A stretch of 64,000 nt of DNA from Opitutaceae bacterium (GTDB lineage: Bacteria > Verrucomicrobiota > Verrucomicrobiia > Opitutales > Opitutaceae): NCBI GenBank assembly GCA_030693515.1, contig JAUYAK010000078.1, positions 58,963 through 122,962 of the forward strand, read 5' to 3'. Positions 1-8,069 of the stretch are shown piece after piece; within the stretch, counting starts at the first letter, position 1, and every line of letters starts with the position of its first letter. The position numbers were made by a program, and so were the translations under genes. The notes beneath the pieces were generated by a model. It saw nothing but the letters and a program-made list of their open reading frames with translations, was not told the origin of the DNA and made no database searches.

Positions 1-50
1 GCGACACTAAAGAAGTAGCAACGGTCGTCCCTGCCCGCCGGTTCAGGGTG

Positions 51-178
51 TTCGGTAATGGTATAGTTTGAATTTCGTAGGCAACCCGCTTGCAGGCGCT
101 CAGTGTTGAATGAATGAGCGCGAGCAAGCTCGCTGCCTATCTGGGAGTCGTTCGTTTCCACACTATACCACTACCGGA
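51..178. repeat. Imperfect long palindrome, REP/MITE-like
   Basis: Positions 52-70 and 159-177 pair as an inverted repeat with 16 of 19 matches. The arms continue inward with conserved spacing: TAGGCA, four bases, GCTTGC, two bases, GCGCTCA on one side are matched by the reverse complement of the other side at about 113-140. The short sequence TGTT occurs on both outer flanks (49-52 and 179-182) and could be a target-site duplication, but it is too short to prove one. The element lies just past the 3' end of the TetR gene. No coding gene is supported in bases 1-214. Confidence 0.6.
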
Positions 179-214
179 TGTTCGCCAAACCCTCGGCGGG
201 CCGGGACGCCGCCG

Positions 215-868
215 CTACGAAGTCGCCGCCGAGCACCCCGGCTGCGCGATGCCTTCGAAGACGAGCCGCAGCACCTGCCGCAGCCCGCGCTGCTTCACCG
301 CCGCATCCCCGAGATCGATCTCCAGGCTCTGAGAAAGTGAAAAGCGGTTCGAGTGGTAGATGAAGCAGAGCCCGATGAAGTGGATCATCAAGTGCGTGAC
401 ATCGAGATCCGGGCGAAATTCACCCGCGGCAACACCATCCTCCACGATAGTGCGGAACCGGGCGAAGAACGGATTCTTCGTCAGCAGATGATTTTCCTTC
501 GTGAGGTGCCGGCCTTTTTCCAAGTTCTCCCATTGCAGCAGTCGCGTGAACTCGGGCTCGGCATCGAGGAACGCAAAGTAACTCTCCAGCAGCCGGGCCA
601 GCTTCTCGCGCGGGCTGCGGCCTTGCTCAACGGCCCCAAATTCGACCGCCTCGATCCGGCGGTAAACCTCCGCCAAGGCCGCCTCGAAGAGCGCGTCCTT
701 GCTGCCAAAGTAATGGTAAACCATGCGCTTGTTCACCTCTGCGCGCCCCACGATCTCGTCCACGGAGACGGCATGGAAGCCATGCGTCGCAAAAAGCTTG
801 ATGGCGGCTTGGAGGATTCGACGGCGGGTGCGGTCGGGGTTGCGCTGAACCGGGGCGGTGGTGGGCAT
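215..868 (-). CDS. TetR/AcrR family transcriptional regulator
   Basis: About 217 residues. The N-terminus (residues about 8-55) is a typical TetR helix-turn-helix: TRRRILQAAIKLF, then GFHAVSVDEIVGRAEV and the recognition-helix end KRMVYHYFGSKDALF. The rest is the all-helical ligand/dimerisation domain. The reading frame extends to a TTG at 916, but the ATG at 868 is preferred because only a short, low-complexity stretch precedes the HTH. TetR proteins are usually repressors relieved by a small ligand; the ligand cannot be read from the sequence. Its neighbour, the Rid-like gene at 930-2084, lies 61 bases upstream on the same strand, so the two may be cotranscribed. Confidence 0.93.
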   Translation of the reverse strand: MPTTAPVQRNPDRTRRRILQAAIKLFATHGFHAVSVDEIVGRAEVNKRMVYHYFGSKDALFEAALAEVYRRIEAVEFGAVEQGRSPREKLARLLESYFAFLDAEPEFTRLLQWENLEKGRHLTKENHLLTKNPFFARFRTIVEDGVAAGEFRPDLDVTHLMIHFIGLCFIYHSNRFSLSQSLEIDLGDAAVKQRGLRQVLRLVFEGIAQPGCSAATS

Positions 869-929
869 CTGATCGGGTGGCACCGTGCCAGACGCTCCAT
901 AAGCTGAGAAGCGCAAAGCGTGTCAGCGG

Positions 930-2084
930 TTACTTGACCGGCACCGCGATCAACTCGATGGCGGCCGCGCGGCCGGGCCGGCCGGGCGCGGCCACTTGGA
1001 GGGCCGAGGCCGCTGGCGGCCGGGTCGGGTCGAAATAGACCCCGCGAATCTCGCCGAGCAGCGCGCGCGTGGGCGGTGCGTGCAAGTAATAGGTGGCCTT
1101 GGCCAAATTCCGATAGCTGCTCCCCGCCTCGAAAAGCACCGAGCCGATACGCTCGAAAATTGCTTTCATCTGCGCCCGTGGATCGCCGTCCGACTCAGCC
1201 TCGATGGCGCCGACGAAAATCAACGGCACGCCCGCCGGCACCAGCGCGACATGGCAATAGCGCGGCGATTTCGTGAGCCATGGCAGCCAAGTGTGCGCGA
1301 CCGTCTCGCCCTCAGGCACGCGGAGCGGCTGAGCCGACGCCACCAGCTCGATCTCGGCGGGGAGGTCGCTCACCCACTCCATCACGACGATCGGTGGCAC
1401 GGGGCCGCTTCCGAAACTTTCCGCAATTGCGCGCGTGGCCGCGTCATGCAGGGCAAACGGCTGGATGAACGCCTTGACTTGCACGACATCCGTTGGGCTC
1501 AGCCCATGATGCGCGAGACTGCGCTGCAGCCCCTCCATGGTGAGCCGTGAAGCCGTCGCAAGATCAGCGCCGCGCACCGCCTGACCTGAAATGAACATTT
1601 TCCCGCCCGCGGGCAGCACGGCCGTCTCGGATGACAGCACGGCGACCCCCTGTTCGGTGCGCGAGGAAACCGCCACGGCCTCAAACGCCACGCGCGCACC
1701 GGCGCGCGCCAGAGGCGTGCGCACGATCGTGAGGGCCACCGGCATCGCGGCAAAGCGGGCCGCGAGCGCGCTTTCCGCAGCCCGCGCGGCCTCGGCATCC
1801 GCCGCGTAAGCGGTGAGCCGCGCGACTTGGCCGAGGTCGCTGCCTGCCGTGCGTAGTGCAGTGGCCAGCACGTCCAATGCGCCCTCGCTCTCGGCGCGCA
1901 CGTCGCCGCCCAGCTGCCGTGAGAATATCTGCCCGGTAAACACGAACGGCGCATCGGGCGCGCGCACCGTGAACGCCGCGCCCGCGCGCGCGGGGTTGGC
2001 CGCGCGCTGGAGGGCCGGCGCCTGGGCGCAGGCCACGGCAGCCATCATGATCATCAACAACGGAAACCGGAGTCGGACACGCAT
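930..2084 (-). CDS. Exported protein of three tandem Rid (YjgF/YER057c/UK114) domains
   Basis: 384 residues from the ATG at 2084. This start is chosen because it opens with a signal peptide (MRVRLRFPLLMIMMAAVACA, with a cysteine that could be a lipobox, AVAC). Three Rid-like units follow at about residues 30-130, 137-245 and 255-384. Each shows the family pattern: an early FVFTGQI / MFISGQA / LIFVGAI strand, an amphipathic helix rich in Ala/Leu, and a closing strand such as IELVASA or AIELIAV. Canonical Rid proteins are about 130-residue cytosolic trimers that hydrolyse reactive enamines/imines. The arginine that binds substrate carboxylate in RidA is not evident in any unit, so enamine deaminase activity is doubtful. 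The gene diverges from the TBDR at 2293. Confidence 0.8.
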   Translation of the reverse strand: MRVRLRFPLLMIMMAAVACAQAPALQRAANPARAGAAFTVRAPDAPFVFTGQIFSRQLGGDVRAESEGALDVLATALRTAGSDLGQVARLTAYAADAEAARAAESALAARFAAMPVALTIVRTPLARAGARVAFEAVAVSSRTEQGVAVLSSETAVLPAGGKMFISGQAVRGADLATASRLTMEGLQRSLAHHGLSPTDVVQVKAFIQPFALHDAATRAIAESFGSGPVPPIVVMEWVSDLPAEIELVASAQPLRVPEGETVAHTWLPWLTKSPRYCHVALVPAGVPLIFVGAIEAESDGDPRAQMKAIFERIGSVLFEAGSSYRNLAKATYYLHAPPTRALLGEIRGVYFDPTRPPAASALQVAAPGRPGRAAAIELIAVPVK

Positions 2085-2292
2085 GGCACGATGTTCACCG
2101 CGTCCCGCCGCGTCGCCAAGCCTGCGCTGCGAACCGACCTGCGAACCATGCGCCCACGTGATACTCCGACTACAGCCACGCGCCTGCCCGTCCGGCACAA
2201 ATATGCGCTGCCACTGGGCAGGAGGGTCCTTTGCGTTACTGTTCCTTCGACCCAACTGCACCACGCCGAGAGGGATGGCGCACCCTTTATCC
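2085..2292. promoter_or_regulatory. Divergent intergenic region between Rid-like gene and TBDR
   Basis: This 208-base gap must hold the promoters of both the minus-strand Rid-like gene and the plus-strand TBDR. I see no convincing -35/-10 pair or operator. A second in-frame ATG for the TBDR lies at 2275. Confidence 0.4.
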
Positions 2293-5200
2293 ATGAAAAC
2301 CCCATCGTTCCTAACTATCCTCGCACGCATTGGCCTGACTCTTGCCGCGCTGTTCCTCGCGCAAACCGCCTCTGCGCAGTCCGCCACCGGCATGGTGGAG
2401 GGCCGCGTGTTCAATACTGGCACCGGCAAATACCTGAACAACGCCCGCGTCGCCATCGAGGGCACCTCGCTCGAGACGCAGACCAACGAGTTTGGCTCTT
2501 ACCGCATCAACGGCGTGCCGGCCGGCCCGGCACGGGTGCGGGTCGTGTTCACCGGCCTCGACCCCAAGGTGGAGACCGTGACCGTCCTCGCGGGCCAGGC
2601 GGCCCAGGCAAATTTCGAGCTCACCAGCGTTGAGCGCTATGGCAAGGATCAGACCGTCCAGCTCGATGTGTTCAAGGTCGCCGCGCAGCGCGAGTTTGAG
2701 GGCAGCGCGATCGCGATCAACGAGCAGCGCTACGCCCCGAATGTAAAGGTCGTCATGGCAGCCGATGCCTTCGGCGACGTCACCGAGGGCAACGTCGGCG
2801 AGTTTCTGAAATATCTCCCCGGCATCACCGTCGACTACGTGGCGGCCGATGTGCGCACCGTCTCGGTGCGCGGCTTCGCGGATACGTTCACCAATGTCTC
2901 CGTGGACGGCATGCGCATGACGAGTTCCGTCTCGGGCAACTCAAACCGGGTGTTTGAATTCGAACAGGTCTCCATCAACAACATGGCGCGCGTCGAGGTC
3001 GCCAAGGTGCCCACGCCGGACACGCCCTCCGATTCGCTCGGCGGCAGTATCAACATGATCAGCAAAAACGCTTTCGAGCGGAAAGGCGCGCAGTTCAATT
3101 ACCGCGGCTATTTAAGCTTCAACAGCGAGGACACTGACCTCTTCAAGCGCACACCCGGCCCCGGCAACAAGAGCACGTTCAAGGTGCTGCCCGGTTTCGA
3201 TTTCGACTACACGCTGCCGGTCAGCGACACCTTCGGCCTCGTCATCACCGGCCTCAGCTCGAACCAGTTCAACGAGCAGCACCGCTGGCAGACGACGTGG
3301 AACCACGCCCAGGCCGGCGCGACGCAGGCCAACCCCTACCTCCAGCAATGGCAGGTGCAGGACGGGCCGAAGAACACCTTCCGCGACTCCGTGAGCATCA
3401 AGGCCGATTGGAAAATCGGCCCGACCTCGATCCTGTCGGTCAGCGTGCAGGACAACTACTACAAGGCGTTTTTCGGCAATCGTAACCTCAACTTCAACAT
3501 CGGCACCAACGCCGCCTCCGCCATTGCCAGCGGCACGCCCTTGCAGTGGGGCCAGACCTTCGTGCAGAGCGCCACCGGCACCATCACCGCAGCCACCGGC
3601 CTCGGCAACCGCGCCACCGTCACGCAAGGCAGCTCGTGGCGCCACAAGCTCGGCGACACCAAGGCCGTGAACGTGAAATACACCTTCAAGGGCCGCCTGT
3701 GGGACGCCACCGCCGGCATCCACGGCGCGAAGTCGAAGACCTGGTATCGCGAACTCGCGCGCGGCCACTTCTCCAACATCGGCACGCAGCTCCGCGGCGT
3801 CTCCGTCGTCCGCGCCGACAACATCAACTTCCCCGCCCATGATTGGTCCGTGCGCGATACGACCGGCGCGGCGATCAACCCCTACGTGCTCTCGAACTAC
3901 AATCTCAACACCGCGCAAAACAGCCCCGTGGACGGCAAGGCCAAGATGAAGGGCGCGTTCCTCGATCTCGAGCGCCACTTCACCCTCGCGCGGAATCCCC
4001 TCGCGCTCAAGTTCGGCGGCTCCATGCGCGAAGAGGACCGCGATAATCGCCGCTACAACGAGCAGTGGACCTTCGTCGGCGCCGACCGCGTGGCCAACAC
4101 CGCCGACGACAACGCCGCGCCCTTCCTCAACGACAACTACCTCGGCCAGGACACTTACTACGGCGAACCGCCGATCCAGTGGGTCGATGCCTACAAACTC
4201 GCCAACTATTTCCGCGCCAACCCCACTCATTTCGTGCAGGCCACGGGCACGGCCCAGCCCGGCGTGCAGGCCGAGACCAACCGCATCAATGGCTCCGAGA
4301 AAATCACCGAACGCATCACCGCCGGCTACGTGCAGCTCTCGGGCAAGCTCCTCGACAACCGCCTCCTGTTCGTCACCGGGGTGCGGTGGGAGAAGACCGA
4401 GGACACCGGCCTCGGTGTGCTCGCCAACCCCGATGCCGTCTTTCAGCGGACCGCCAGCGGGGCCTACGTCGATGGCGATCCCGTCGCCCCCGGAGTCCAG
4501 CGCATCCGCCGCGCGGATGCCGGCACCGCCGGTTCACTGCAGGAGCTGACCCTCACCCGCGTCGAGCGTGGCTATCGCGGCCAGCGCTCCTACGACGATT
4601 TCTACCCAAGCCTGCACCTCACGTATAACATCTCGGCCAACTTTCTCGCGCGCTTTGCCTACGCCCGCACCCTCGGCCGGCCCGACTACGCCGACATCAT
4701 CCCCAACGCCGACATCAACGAAAACGACAACGACCCCAACCAGCCCGGCACAATCACCATCCGCAACACCGGCCTGAAACCCTGGACCGCGCATAATTTT
4801 GATCTCTCCTTCGAGTATTACCCCACCAAGGGCGGCGTCGCGCAGGTCGGCTTTTTCGACAAGGAGCTCCAGAACTTCTGGGGGCTCGTCAACGGCCCGC
4901 TCACACCCGATCTCATCACCCAACTCGGCCTCGACAACCGCTACCTCAACTGGACCGTCTCCTCCCGCATCAACGCGGGCGACGCCCGCATCTCGGGCAT
5001 GGAATTCAACTACGTGCAGCCCCTGAAATTCAGTTTCCTGCCGGAATGGGCGAAAAGCTTCAGCCTCAGTTCCAACGGCACCATGCTCCACCTTGAGGGC
5101 GCCAACGGCGCCGATTTCCGCCGCTTCATCTCCAAGAGCGGCAACGTCAGCCTGAGCTGGAACAAGCGCCCGATCAGCGCGCGCCTCAACTGGAATTACC

Positions 5201-5487
5201 GCGGCCGCCAGAAGAACCAGGCTGTCACGGGCGCCCAATACGACATCGCCGGCACGCCCGCCGGCAGCGGCGGCTTCAACCAATACTACGACTCACGCTA
5301 CAACGTGGACGTGAACGTGGAATACACGCACTCCAAACGGCTGCGTTTCTTCGCCAACGCGCGCAACATCCTCAACCAGCCGCAGACCCTCGAACAATAC
5401 AGCCCGAACTCCGCGCACTACGCGCACGGCTTCCGCGACGAGGAATTCGGCGTGCAGTATTCAATCGGCGTCAAGGGCAGCTTCTAA
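2293..5487 (+). CDS. TonB-dependent receptor with N-terminal carboxypeptidase-regulatory-like domain
   Basis: 1064 residues from the ATG at 2293, chosen because it begins a clear signal peptide (MKTPSFLTILARIGLTLAALF, cut after ASAQ). Residues about 35-120 form a CarboxypepD_reg-like beta domain (GRVFNTGTGKYLNNARV ... YRINGVPAG). The plug domain follows (NVGEFLKYLPGITVDY, VSVRGF, RVEVAKVPTPDTPSDSLGGSIN). The remainder is a 22-strand-type barrel ending in the outer-membrane C-terminal signature with terminal Phe (GVKGSF). Such receptors import siderophores, vitamins or oligosaccharides using TonB energy; the SusC-like N-terminal domain favours glycans or other organic ligands. The ceramidase-like gene follows after 76 bases and may be cotranscribed. 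Confidence 0.95.
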   Translation: MKTPSFLTILARIGLTLAALFLAQTASAQSATGMVEGRVFNTGTGKYLNNARVAIEGTSLETQTNEFGSYRINGVPAGPARVRVVFTGLDPKVETVTVLAGQAAQANFELTSVERYGKDQTVQLDVFKVAAQREFEGSAIAINEQRYAPNVKVVMAADAFGDVTEGNVGEFLKYLPGITVDYVAADVRTVSVRGFADTFTNVSVDGMRMTSSVSGNSNRVFEFEQVSINNMARVEVAKVPTPDTPSDSLGGSINMISKNAFERKGAQFNYRGYLSFNSEDTDLFKRTPGPGNKSTFKVLPGFDFDYTLPVSDTFGLVITGLSSNQFNEQHRWQTTWNHAQAGATQANPYLQQWQVQDGPKNTFRDSVSIKADWKIGPTSILSVSVQDNYYKAFFGNRNLNFNIGTNAASAIASGTPLQWGQTFVQSATGTITAATGLGNRATVTQGSSWRHKLGDTKAVNVKYTFKGRLWDATAGIHGAKSKTWYRELARGHFSNIGTQLRGVSVVRADNINFPAHDWSVRDTTGAAINPYVLSNYNLNTAQNSPVDGKAKMKGAFLDLERHFTLARNPLALKFGGSMREEDRDNRRYNEQWTFVGADRVANTADDNAAPFLNDNYLGQDTYYGEPPIQWVDAYKLANYFRANPTHFVQATGTAQPGVQAETNRINGSEKITERITAGYVQLSGKLLDNRLLFVTGVRWEKTEDTGLGVLANPDAVFQRTASGAYVDGDPVAPGVQRIRRADAGTAGSLQELTLTRVERGYRGQRSYDDFYPSLHLTYNISANFLARFAYARTLGRPDYADIIPNADINENDNDPNQPGTITIRNTGLKPWTAHNFDLSFEYYPTKGGVAQVGFFDKELQNFWGLVNGPLTPDLITQLGLDNRYLNWTVSSRINAGDARISGMEFNYVQPLKFSFLPEWAKSFSLSSNGTMLHLEGANGADFRRFISKSGNVSLSWNKRPISARLNWNYRGRQKNQAVTGAQYDIAGTPAGSGGFNQYYDSRYNVDVNVEYTHSKRLRFFANARNILNQPQTLEQYSPNSAHYAHGFRDEEFGVQYSIGVKGSF

Positions 5488-5532
5488 TCAGGCGACGTCG
5501 GCCCGTCCGCCTGTTTGATAATTCGTCTCGCG

Positions 5533-5560
5533 CGCGAGTGACCGCCGTCGGTTACTCGCG
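5533..5560 (+). promoter_or_regulatory. Hairpin directly before the ceramidase-like start codon
   Basis: CGCGAGTGACCG at 5533-5544 pairs with CGGTTACTCGCG at 5549-5560, a 12-pair stem with one G-T wobble and a 4-base loop. It ends three bases before the ATG at 5564 and covers the ribosome-binding region. No T-run follows, so it is not a standard intrinsic terminator. Confidence 0.55.
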
Positions 5561-5563
5561 CCG

Positions 5564-6943
5564 ATGCGAACCCATCCCCTGCTCCGGCCCGTGGTCGCGC
5601 TGCTCGCGACCTGGGCTTCCCTGTCCGCCGCCCCAGCCGAAAGTTGGCGTGCCGGCGCCGCGCGCGAAGAGATCACGCCCCCAGCCGGTCTGTGGATGAC
5701 TGGCTACGCCGTGCGCACCCGTCCGGCCGAAGGCACTGCGCAGCCGCTCTGGGTCAAAGCCCTCGCCCTCGCCGATCCCGCCGGCAACCGCGGCGTGCTC
5801 CTCACCCTCGATCTCTGCGGCATCAGCCGCGAAATCTCCGATCGCGTGGCCGCCGAGATTGGCCGCCGCCACGGCCTGCCCCGCAGCGCCGTGATGACGA
5901 ACGTCTCCCATACGCACTGCTCGCCGGCCATGCCCGGCATCATCACCGGGCTCCGCATTCTCCCGCCCGACGGCGAGCAGAAATCCGCCGCCTACGTCCG
6001 CGCGCTCGAGGAAAAAATGATCCGCGCCGCCGATGCCGCGCTCGCGGCGCTCGCTCCCGCGACGCTGGCCTGGGCCGAGGACGAGGCGCACTTCGGCTAC
6101 AACCGCCGCGAAAATCCCGCCACCGATGTGCCCGGCCAGCGCGCCGCCGGAAAGCTCAAGGGCCCCTTCGATCCGCGCGTGCCCGTGCTCGCCGTGCGCA
6201 CGACAGATGGAGCGTTGAAGGCGTTGCTCGTCTCCTACGCGTGCCACAACACCACGCTCCAATTCTACCAGTGGCACGGCGACTACGCCGGCAGCGCTCA
6301 GGTCGAACTCGAAAAACGTCACCCCGGCGCGACCGTCCTCTTCGCCGCCGGCTGCGGCGCCGATGCCAATCCCGCGCCCCGCGGCACGGTCGAACTCGCC
6401 GACCAGCACGGTCGTGCCCTCGCCGACGCCGCCGACCGCGCGCTCGCGAAACCCATGACGCCCATCGCCGGCCGCTTCGCCTCCGCGCTGGAGGACATCA
6501 CGCTGAATTTCGCCCGTCGCCCCACCGAAGAGCAACTCCGCACCGCCCGGGAGAAGGAACAGCCGAACAAGGAAATGCACCAAGCCTGGGCCGCCGCCGT
6601 CACCGAAAAATTCCGCTCCCACGGCGACGCTGCGCTGCGCCACACCTACCCGATCCAAGCTTGGAAGCTCGGCGCGCTCTCGTGGGTCGCGCTCGGCGGC
6701 GAGGTCGTGGTTGACTACACATTTCGCCTCCGGCACGAGCTGGGCGAAAACCTGTGGGTCTTTGGCTACTCGACCGATGTCATGGCCTACATCCCCAGTG
6801 AGCGCGTCCTGAAGGAGGGCCGCTACGAAGGCGACACCTCGATGGTTCCTTACGGCCAGCCGAGCGCGTGGGCGCCCGGCCTGGAAGAAGCCATCATCGG
6901 CAAGACCCGCGAACTCGTCACGCGGACGCGCAGCCCAAAGTAA
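5564..6943 (+). CDS. Neutral/alkaline ceramidase-like hydrolase, exported
   Basis: 459 residues with a signal peptide (LLRPVVALLATWASLSAAPAES). The body matches the N-terminal domain of neutral/alkaline non-lysosomal ceramidases: REEITPPAGLWMTGYAVR, the zinc-ligand region NVSHTHCSPAMPGI, and YACHNTTLQFYQWHGDYAG followed by the Gly/Cys-rich LFAAGCGADANP. True ceramidases are around 650-780 residues with a C-terminal immunoglobulin-like domain. That domain is absent here, as in many Planctomycetes and Verrucomicrobia homologues whose substrates are unknown. It is probably an amidase or hydrolase acting outside the cytoplasm. It lies downstream of the TBDR on the same strand, which suggests it may process that receptor's substrate. 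Confidence 0.85.
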   Translation: MRTHPLLRPVVALLATWASLSAAPAESWRAGAAREEITPPAGLWMTGYAVRTRPAEGTAQPLWVKALALADPAGNRGVLLTLDLCGISREISDRVAAEIGRRHGLPRSAVMTNVSHTHCSPAMPGIITGLRILPPDGEQKSAAYVRALEEKMIRAADAALAALAPATLAWAEDEAHFGYNRRENPATDVPGQRAAGKLKGPFDPRVPVLAVRTTDGALKALLVSYACHNTTLQFYQWHGDYAGSAQVELEKRHPGATVLFAAGCGADANPAPRGTVELADQHGRALADAADRALAKPMTPIAGRFASALEDITLNFARRPTEEQLRTAREKEQPNKEMHQAWAAAVTEKFRSHGDAALRHTYPIQAWKLGALSWVALGGEVVVDYTFRLRHELGENLWVFGYSTDVMAYIPSERVLKEGRYEGDTSMVPYGQPSAWAPGLEEAIIGKTRELVTRTRSPK

Positions 6944-7040
6944 CGACCGCGCTGACCCGACTGTTGCTGCAACGTCGAAAAGCGGCAGCACCCGCCCTTC
7001 GTTTTGTCTGACAAATCGGGCCGCTCAATGGTTCGCGCCC

Positions 7041-7120
7041 TACTCTATAAACAGGTCATCGGTCATACATTCGGTTTTAATCTTATTGACAGATTACTCT
7101 GTGATATAGAGTATGAGGTC
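7041..7120 (+). promoter_or_regulatory. AT-rich promoter/operator region of the membrane protein-regulator-ABC operon
   Basis: This AT-rich island in GC-rich DNA holds several symmetrical elements. TACTCTATA at 7041-7049 and TATAGAGTA at 7105-7113 form a perfect 9-base inverted repeat. ACAGA at 7089-7093 pairs with TCTGT at 7098-7102. GGTCAT occurs at 7054-7059, 7061-7066 and 7117-7122. A TTGACA at 7086-7091 is a good -35 hexamer, but TATAGA at 7105-7110 is only 13 bases away, so the exact promoter is unclear. The winged-helix regulator encoded two genes away is a plausible binder. Confidence 0.5.
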
Positions 7121-7690
7121 ATGTCCTCGGAACTCTCTCCTCAACAGGCCGGAGCCTTGCTCGCCGATGTCGAAGCCGCCAAAGCCGCGATGCGCCGCGT
7201 GATCCGCGAACACCGTGGCCACTACCATCTCTGGATCTGGGGTGCCGCGTGGGTGGCGATGCCGCTCACCGCTCATTTCGGCGGTGATCGCGCCGCGCGA
7301 TATTTCCCGTGGATCTGCCTCGCGGGGGGTGCGCTATCGTTTCTCACCGGTTTCACGCAATCGCGTCAGATTCGCCGGCCGGCCAATGTTCGGTTCATAG
7401 CCGTGTTGGTGGCGGTCTGGTGCTTCGCGGCGCTTTTCCCCTTCGTGCTCCGCGTTCCCGTCGACAGCTCGCGGCACATCTACGCGTATTGCTGCCTCGT
7501 CGCGATGCAGACCTATGTCATCGCCGGGCTCTGGACCGATACCTACCTGCTGTGGACGGGGCTGCTGGTGACAGTGCTCGTGCTCGCCGGAATTTTTATG
7601 TTTCCAGGTATTTTCTGGCTATGGATGGCTATATTCGGCGGAGGCACTCTCGTGCTGACCGGTTTCTACGTCCGTTATTTTTGGCGCTGA
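7121..7690 (+). CDS. Four- to five-helix inner-membrane protein of unknown function
   Basis: 189 residues from the ATG at 7121; the frame is open further upstream, but that extension overlaps the AT-rich promoter region. A short charged helical N-terminus (SSELSPQQAGALLADVEAA) is followed by hydrophobic segments such as HLWIWGAAWVAMPLTAHF, ICLAGGALSFLTGF, FIAVLVAVWCFAALFPFVL, YCCLVAMQTYVIAGLW and VLVLAGIFMFPGIFWLWMAI. No catalytic motif is visible. It lies 9 bases before a winged-helix regulator and upstream of an ABC export pair, so it may be a membrane partner of the transporter or a sensor for the regulator. I do not recognise a named family. Confidence 0.8.
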   Translation: MSSELSPQQAGALLADVEAAKAAMRRVIREHRGHYHLWIWGAAWVAMPLTAHFGGDRAARYFPWICLAGGALSFLTGFTQSRQIRRPANVRFIAVLVAVWCFAALFPFVLRVPVDSSRHIYAYCCLVAMQTYVIAGLWTDTYLLWTGLLVTVLVLAGIFMFPGIFWLWMAIFGGGTLVLTGFYVRYFWR

Positions 7691-7699
7691 CCTCAGGCC

Positions 7700-7993
7700 A
7701 TGCCCGACCTCGACGATCTCATTCATCAGCCCGTGAGGTTGAGAATCATGTCTGCGCTCACGAGCTTGCAAGCGCGCGAGCAGGTTGATTTCAGCTTTTT
7801 GAAGGAGAAACTTGCGCTCACGGACGGCAACCTCGGTGCACACCTGCGCTCACTCGAAGAAGCGGGCTACATCTTGGTCGAAAAAACCTTTGTCGAACGC
7901 CGCCCCAAAACCTTCGTCGCGGCCAGCGCCGCCGGCCGGAAAGCGTTCATCGCACACGTCGCGGCCCTCCAAGCGATCATCAAATCCGGATGA
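7700..7993 (+). CDS. Winged-helix transcriptional regulator (MarR/ArsR-like, HTH_34 type)
   Basis: 97 residues, almost all one winged-helix domain: IHQPVRLRIMSALTS, then VDFSFLKEKLALTDGNLGAHLRSLEEAGYILVEKTF and the wing with RRPKTFVAASAAGRKAF. This small single-domain type typically binds DNA as a dimer and often controls its own operon. It sits 9 bases after the membrane protein gene and before the ABC genes, so the inverted repeats at 7041-7113 are its likely target. No metal-binding cysteines are present, which argues against an ArsR-type metal sensor. Confidence 0.9.
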   Translation: MPDLDDLIHQPVRLRIMSALTSLQAREQVDFSFLKEKLALTDGNLGAHLRSLEEAGYILVEKTFVERRPKTFVAASAAGRKAFIAHVAALQAIIKSG

Positions 7994-8069
7994 AGCCATC
8001 GTCCGAGGCAGGTCAACTGAACGCTGCGGTAACTTTTCTGACTCAGAACAGTTTGTTGTGATTCTTTCG

